Source: Streptomyces sp. NBC_01669
GTDB lineage: Bacteria > Actinomycetota > Actinomycetes > Streptomycetales > Streptomycetaceae
Length of the DNA stretch: 64,000 nucleotides
Reading direction: 5' to 3'
Assembly: GCF_026339735.1 (NCBI RefSeq)
Contig: NZ_JAPEQG010000001.1
Span: 2,170,001-2,234,000 of the forward strand
Positions 62,315 through 64,000 of this stretch are shown piece after piece. Below the pieces are notes generated by a model. The model was given only the letters and a program-made list of their open reading frames with translations. It did not search any database and was not told the origin of the DNA. A program made the position numbers and the translations under genes. The stretch's first letter is position 1; the number at the start of each line of letters is the position of its first letter.

Positions 62315-62331
62315 GACTCACTCCCGCTCAC
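62315..62331 (+). repeat. Imperfect inverted repeat, tnpB 5' side
   Basis: Plus strand GACTCACTCCCGCTCAC, 12 bp inside the point where GH1 homology ends. Partner of 60573-60589. No other function is evident for 62195-62342, which is otherwise free of genes. Confidence 0.55.
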
Positions 62332-62342
62332 CACCACTCACT

Positions 62343-62408
62343 TCAGGTCTGGAAGGCGGAGGCGGAGGCTCCCCAGAGGAATCCCGGCGGGAACGTCGGC
62401 ACGGTCAT
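62343..62408 (-). pseudogene. 5' stump of a GH1 beta-glucosidase gene
   Basis: ATG 62408 starts MTVPTFPPGFLWGASASAFQT and then hits TGA at the TnpB element edge. FPPGFLWGASxxxxQ is the invariant N-terminus of family 1 beta-glucosidases, normally followed by EGA. A ribosome site (GGAGG) precedes it. The remaining about 440 codons are not found on the far side of the element, where the fucosidase gene lies. The insertion was therefore accompanied or followed by a deletion. Confidence 0.75.
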
Positions 62409-62565
62409 CTCGGCCTCCAGCAGCCGTACGAATGAGCAGAACCTGGCAGGGCAATGATCAGAACCAGACCTTAATCGCCAGTAACGGGCTCGATCCAGTG
62501 TCGTGGGCCGGTGATCCCTACTTCTGCCGACCATGGGGCCGGAACGAGGAGACGAGGAGCGACGC

Positions 62566-64000
62566 ATGCTGTTCGAGGTATGGGCACCGGAGGCGGATTC
62601 GGTCGGTCTGCGGCTGGCGGGTGAGCTGCGGGCGATGGAGCGCGACCCGGCACGAACGGGCTGGTGGACGACCGAGGCGGAGGCCGCGGACGGGGACCGG
62701 TACGGCTTCGTCCTCGACGACGGCCCCGTGCTGCCCGATCCGCGCTCACGCCGCCAGCCGGACGGCCCGGACGGCGAGAGCGCCGTCGTCGACCAGGAGG
62801 CGTACGCCTGGCGCACCGAGTGGGCGGGCAGGGGGCTCCCGGGCGCCGTCCTGTACGAGCTGCACGTCGGCACATACACCGGGGAGGGCACCTTCGACGC
62901 CGCCGCGGCGCGGCTGCCGCACCTCGCCGAACTGGGCGTCACCCATGTGTCGCTGATGCCCGTCTGCCCGTTCCCCGGCACGCACGGATGGGGTTACGAA
63001 GGGGTGTCGCTGTGGGCCGTGCACGAACCGTACGGCGGTCCCGAGGGGCTTAAGCGCTTTGTCGACACGGCGCACGGGCTCGGTCTTGCGGTGGTCCTCG
63101 ACGTGGTCCACAACCACCTGGGACCGTCCGGCAACTACCTGCCCGCCTTCGGCCCGTACTTCACCGAGACCCACCACACGCCGTGGGGCGCCGCGGTCAA
63201 CCTCGACGCCGCGGGATCGGACGAGGTCCGCGCGTATCTGCTGGGCAGCGCGCTCGGCTGGCTGCGCGACTACCGGCTCGACGGACTGCGGCTCGACGCG
63301 GTCCACGCCCTCGCCGACAACCGGGCGCTGACCTTCCTGGAGGAGCTGTCCGCGGCGGTCGACGCGCTCGCCGCGGAGCTCGGCCGTCCGCTGCCGCTGA
63401 TCGCCGAGTCGGACCGCTGCGACCCGCGTACGACAACGCCGCGCGCGGCGGGCGGCATCGGGCTGCACGCCCAGTGGAACGACGACTTCCACCACGCCCT
63501 GCACACGGCGCTGACCGGCGAGTCCCAGGGCTACTACGCCGATTTCGCCGCCGCTCCGCTGACCGCCCTCGCCAAGACCGTGACGAGCGCCTTCTTCCAC
63601 AACGGCACATATTCCAGCTTCCGCGGCCGCGCCCACGGCCGCCCCGTCGACATCGCCCGCACCGCGGCCACCCGCTTCGTCGGCTATGCGCAGACCCATG
63701 ACCAGATCGGCAACCGGGCACTCGGCGACCGGCTCTCCGCCTCCCTCTCCCCCGGGCTGCTGGCCTGCGCGGCGGCGCTCGTGCTGACCGGCCCGTTCAC
63801 CCCGATGCTGTTCATGGGCGAGGAGTGGGGCGCCCGAACCCCCTGGCAGTTCTTCACCGACCACACCGACCCGGCGCTCGCGGAAGCGGTACGCAGCGGC
63901 AGGCGTCGGGAGTTCGCGGCGCACGGCTGGGCGGCGGACGACATCCCGGACCCGCAGGACCCGGCCACCCGTGACCGCTCCTGTCTGGACTGGACCGAAC
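62566..64000 (+). CDS. treZ: Malto-oligosyltrehalose trehalohydrolase (3' end beyond window)
   Basis: Releases trehalose from the malto-oligosyltrehalose made by TreY. 478 codons are visible, open to the window edge. N-terminal CBM48-like domain MLFEVWAPEADSVGLRLAG. GH13 motifs are DVVHNHLGPSG, GLRLDAVHAL (nucleophile Asp) and LIAESDRCD (acid Glu), with YAQTHDQIGNRALGDR in the expected place. ATG 62566 follows GAGGAG. Divergent from the GH1 stump, whose promoter shares 62409-62565. Confidence 0.95.
   Translation, partial: MLFEVWAPEADSVGLRLAGELRAMERDPARTGWWTTEAEAADGDRYGFVLDDGPVLPDPRSRRQPDGPDGESAVVDQEAYAWRTEWAGRGLPGAVLYELHVGTYTGEGTFDAAAARLPHLAELGVTHVSLMPVCPFPGTHGWGYEGVSLWAVHEPYGGPEGLKRFVDTAHGLGLAVVLDVVHNHLGPSGNYLPAFGPYFTETHHTPWGAAVNLDAAGSDEVRAYLLGSALGWLRDYRLDGLRLDAVHALADNRALTFLEELSAAVDALAAELGRPLPLIAESDRCDPRTTTPRAAGGIGLHAQWNDDFHHALHTALTGESQGYYADFAAAPLTALAKTVTSAFFHNGTYSSFRGRAHGRPVDIARTAATRFVGYAQTHDQIGNRALGDRLSASLSPGLLACAAALVLTGPFTPMLFMGEEWGARTPWQFFTDHTDPALAEAVRSGRRREFAAHGWAADDIPDPQDPATRDRSCLDWTE

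Larger units (their letters stand above)
60560..62342 (-). mobile_element. TnpB-type (IS200/IS605-like, no TnpA) element
   Basis: About 1.8 kb holding a single tnpB gene and no tnpA. Boundaries are approximate. On the right in this map (62342) the element abuts the broken GH1 gene. Inward-facing imperfect repeats lie at 60573-60589 and 62315-62331 (14 of 17 bases equal in inverted orientation, sharing GACTCACT). The lower-coordinate end lies in the 53 bp between tnpB and the fucosidase start. A guide-RNA scaffold, if present, would overlap the 3' end of tnpB. Confidence 0.65.

Overview
The window is 64 kb of very GC-rich, densely packed chromosome with strong G/C third-position codon use, frequent GTG starts and many 4-nt start/stop overlaps. 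Together with mycothiol-type proteins, the sulphate operon layout, an SAV2148-type HEPN protein and the glgX/treY/treZ set, this points to a Streptomyces or close relative. No rRNA, tRNA or CRISPR array was seen.

Region 1 (1-10.9 kb): amino-sugar and acyl-CoA catabolism. A ROK kinase, NanE epimerase and NanT-like permease form a sialic acid/ManNAc operon. Next is a probable beta-oxoacid module: MaoC hydratase, MHS permease, thiolase, LysR regulator, two-subunit CoA-transferase and 3-hydroxyacyl-CoA dehydrogenase. Three of its promoters share one bipartite motif with identical 16-bp spacing, so it is probably one regulon.

Region 2 (10.9-18.6 kb): accessory patch. It holds an internally deleted IS5-type remnant, an HTH-like hypothetical gene beside an AT-rich palindrome, a frameshifted YdeI-like gene, an ECF41 sigma factor next to an MMPL transporter, a decayed phosphotransferase, and a VOC/AraC convergent pair.

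Region 3 (18.6-37.9 kb): mostly core genes: BrkB-like membrane protein, AidB-like dehydrogenase, a GAF regulator broken by a frameshift, and the complete assimilatory sulphur operon. That operon comprises a cysteine leader peptide, sulphite reductase, a zinc-ribbon peptide, cysH, cysC, cysD, cysN, a sulphonate-type ABC transporter and sirohydrochlorin chelatase (which makes the sirohaem the reductase needs). DsbA-like, DinB-like, ketopantoate reductase-like, aldo/keto reductase and ABC ATPase genes follow.

Region 4 (37.9-50.3 kb): secreted subtilisin, a second MMPL transporter, macrolide-type glycosyltransferase with a palindromic operator, sugar ABC transporter, phosphotransferase, exonuclease and HEPN protein.

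Region 5 (50.3-64 kb): glycogen-to-trehalose genes (glgX, treY, treZ) interrupted by a degenerate P450-like gene, an FHA protein, tandem paralogous acetyltransferases, a GH29 fucosidase and a TnpB-type element. The TnpB has lost its zinc ribbon, is bounded by imperfect inverted repeats, and lies against a 21-codon stump of a GH1 beta-glucosidase gene.
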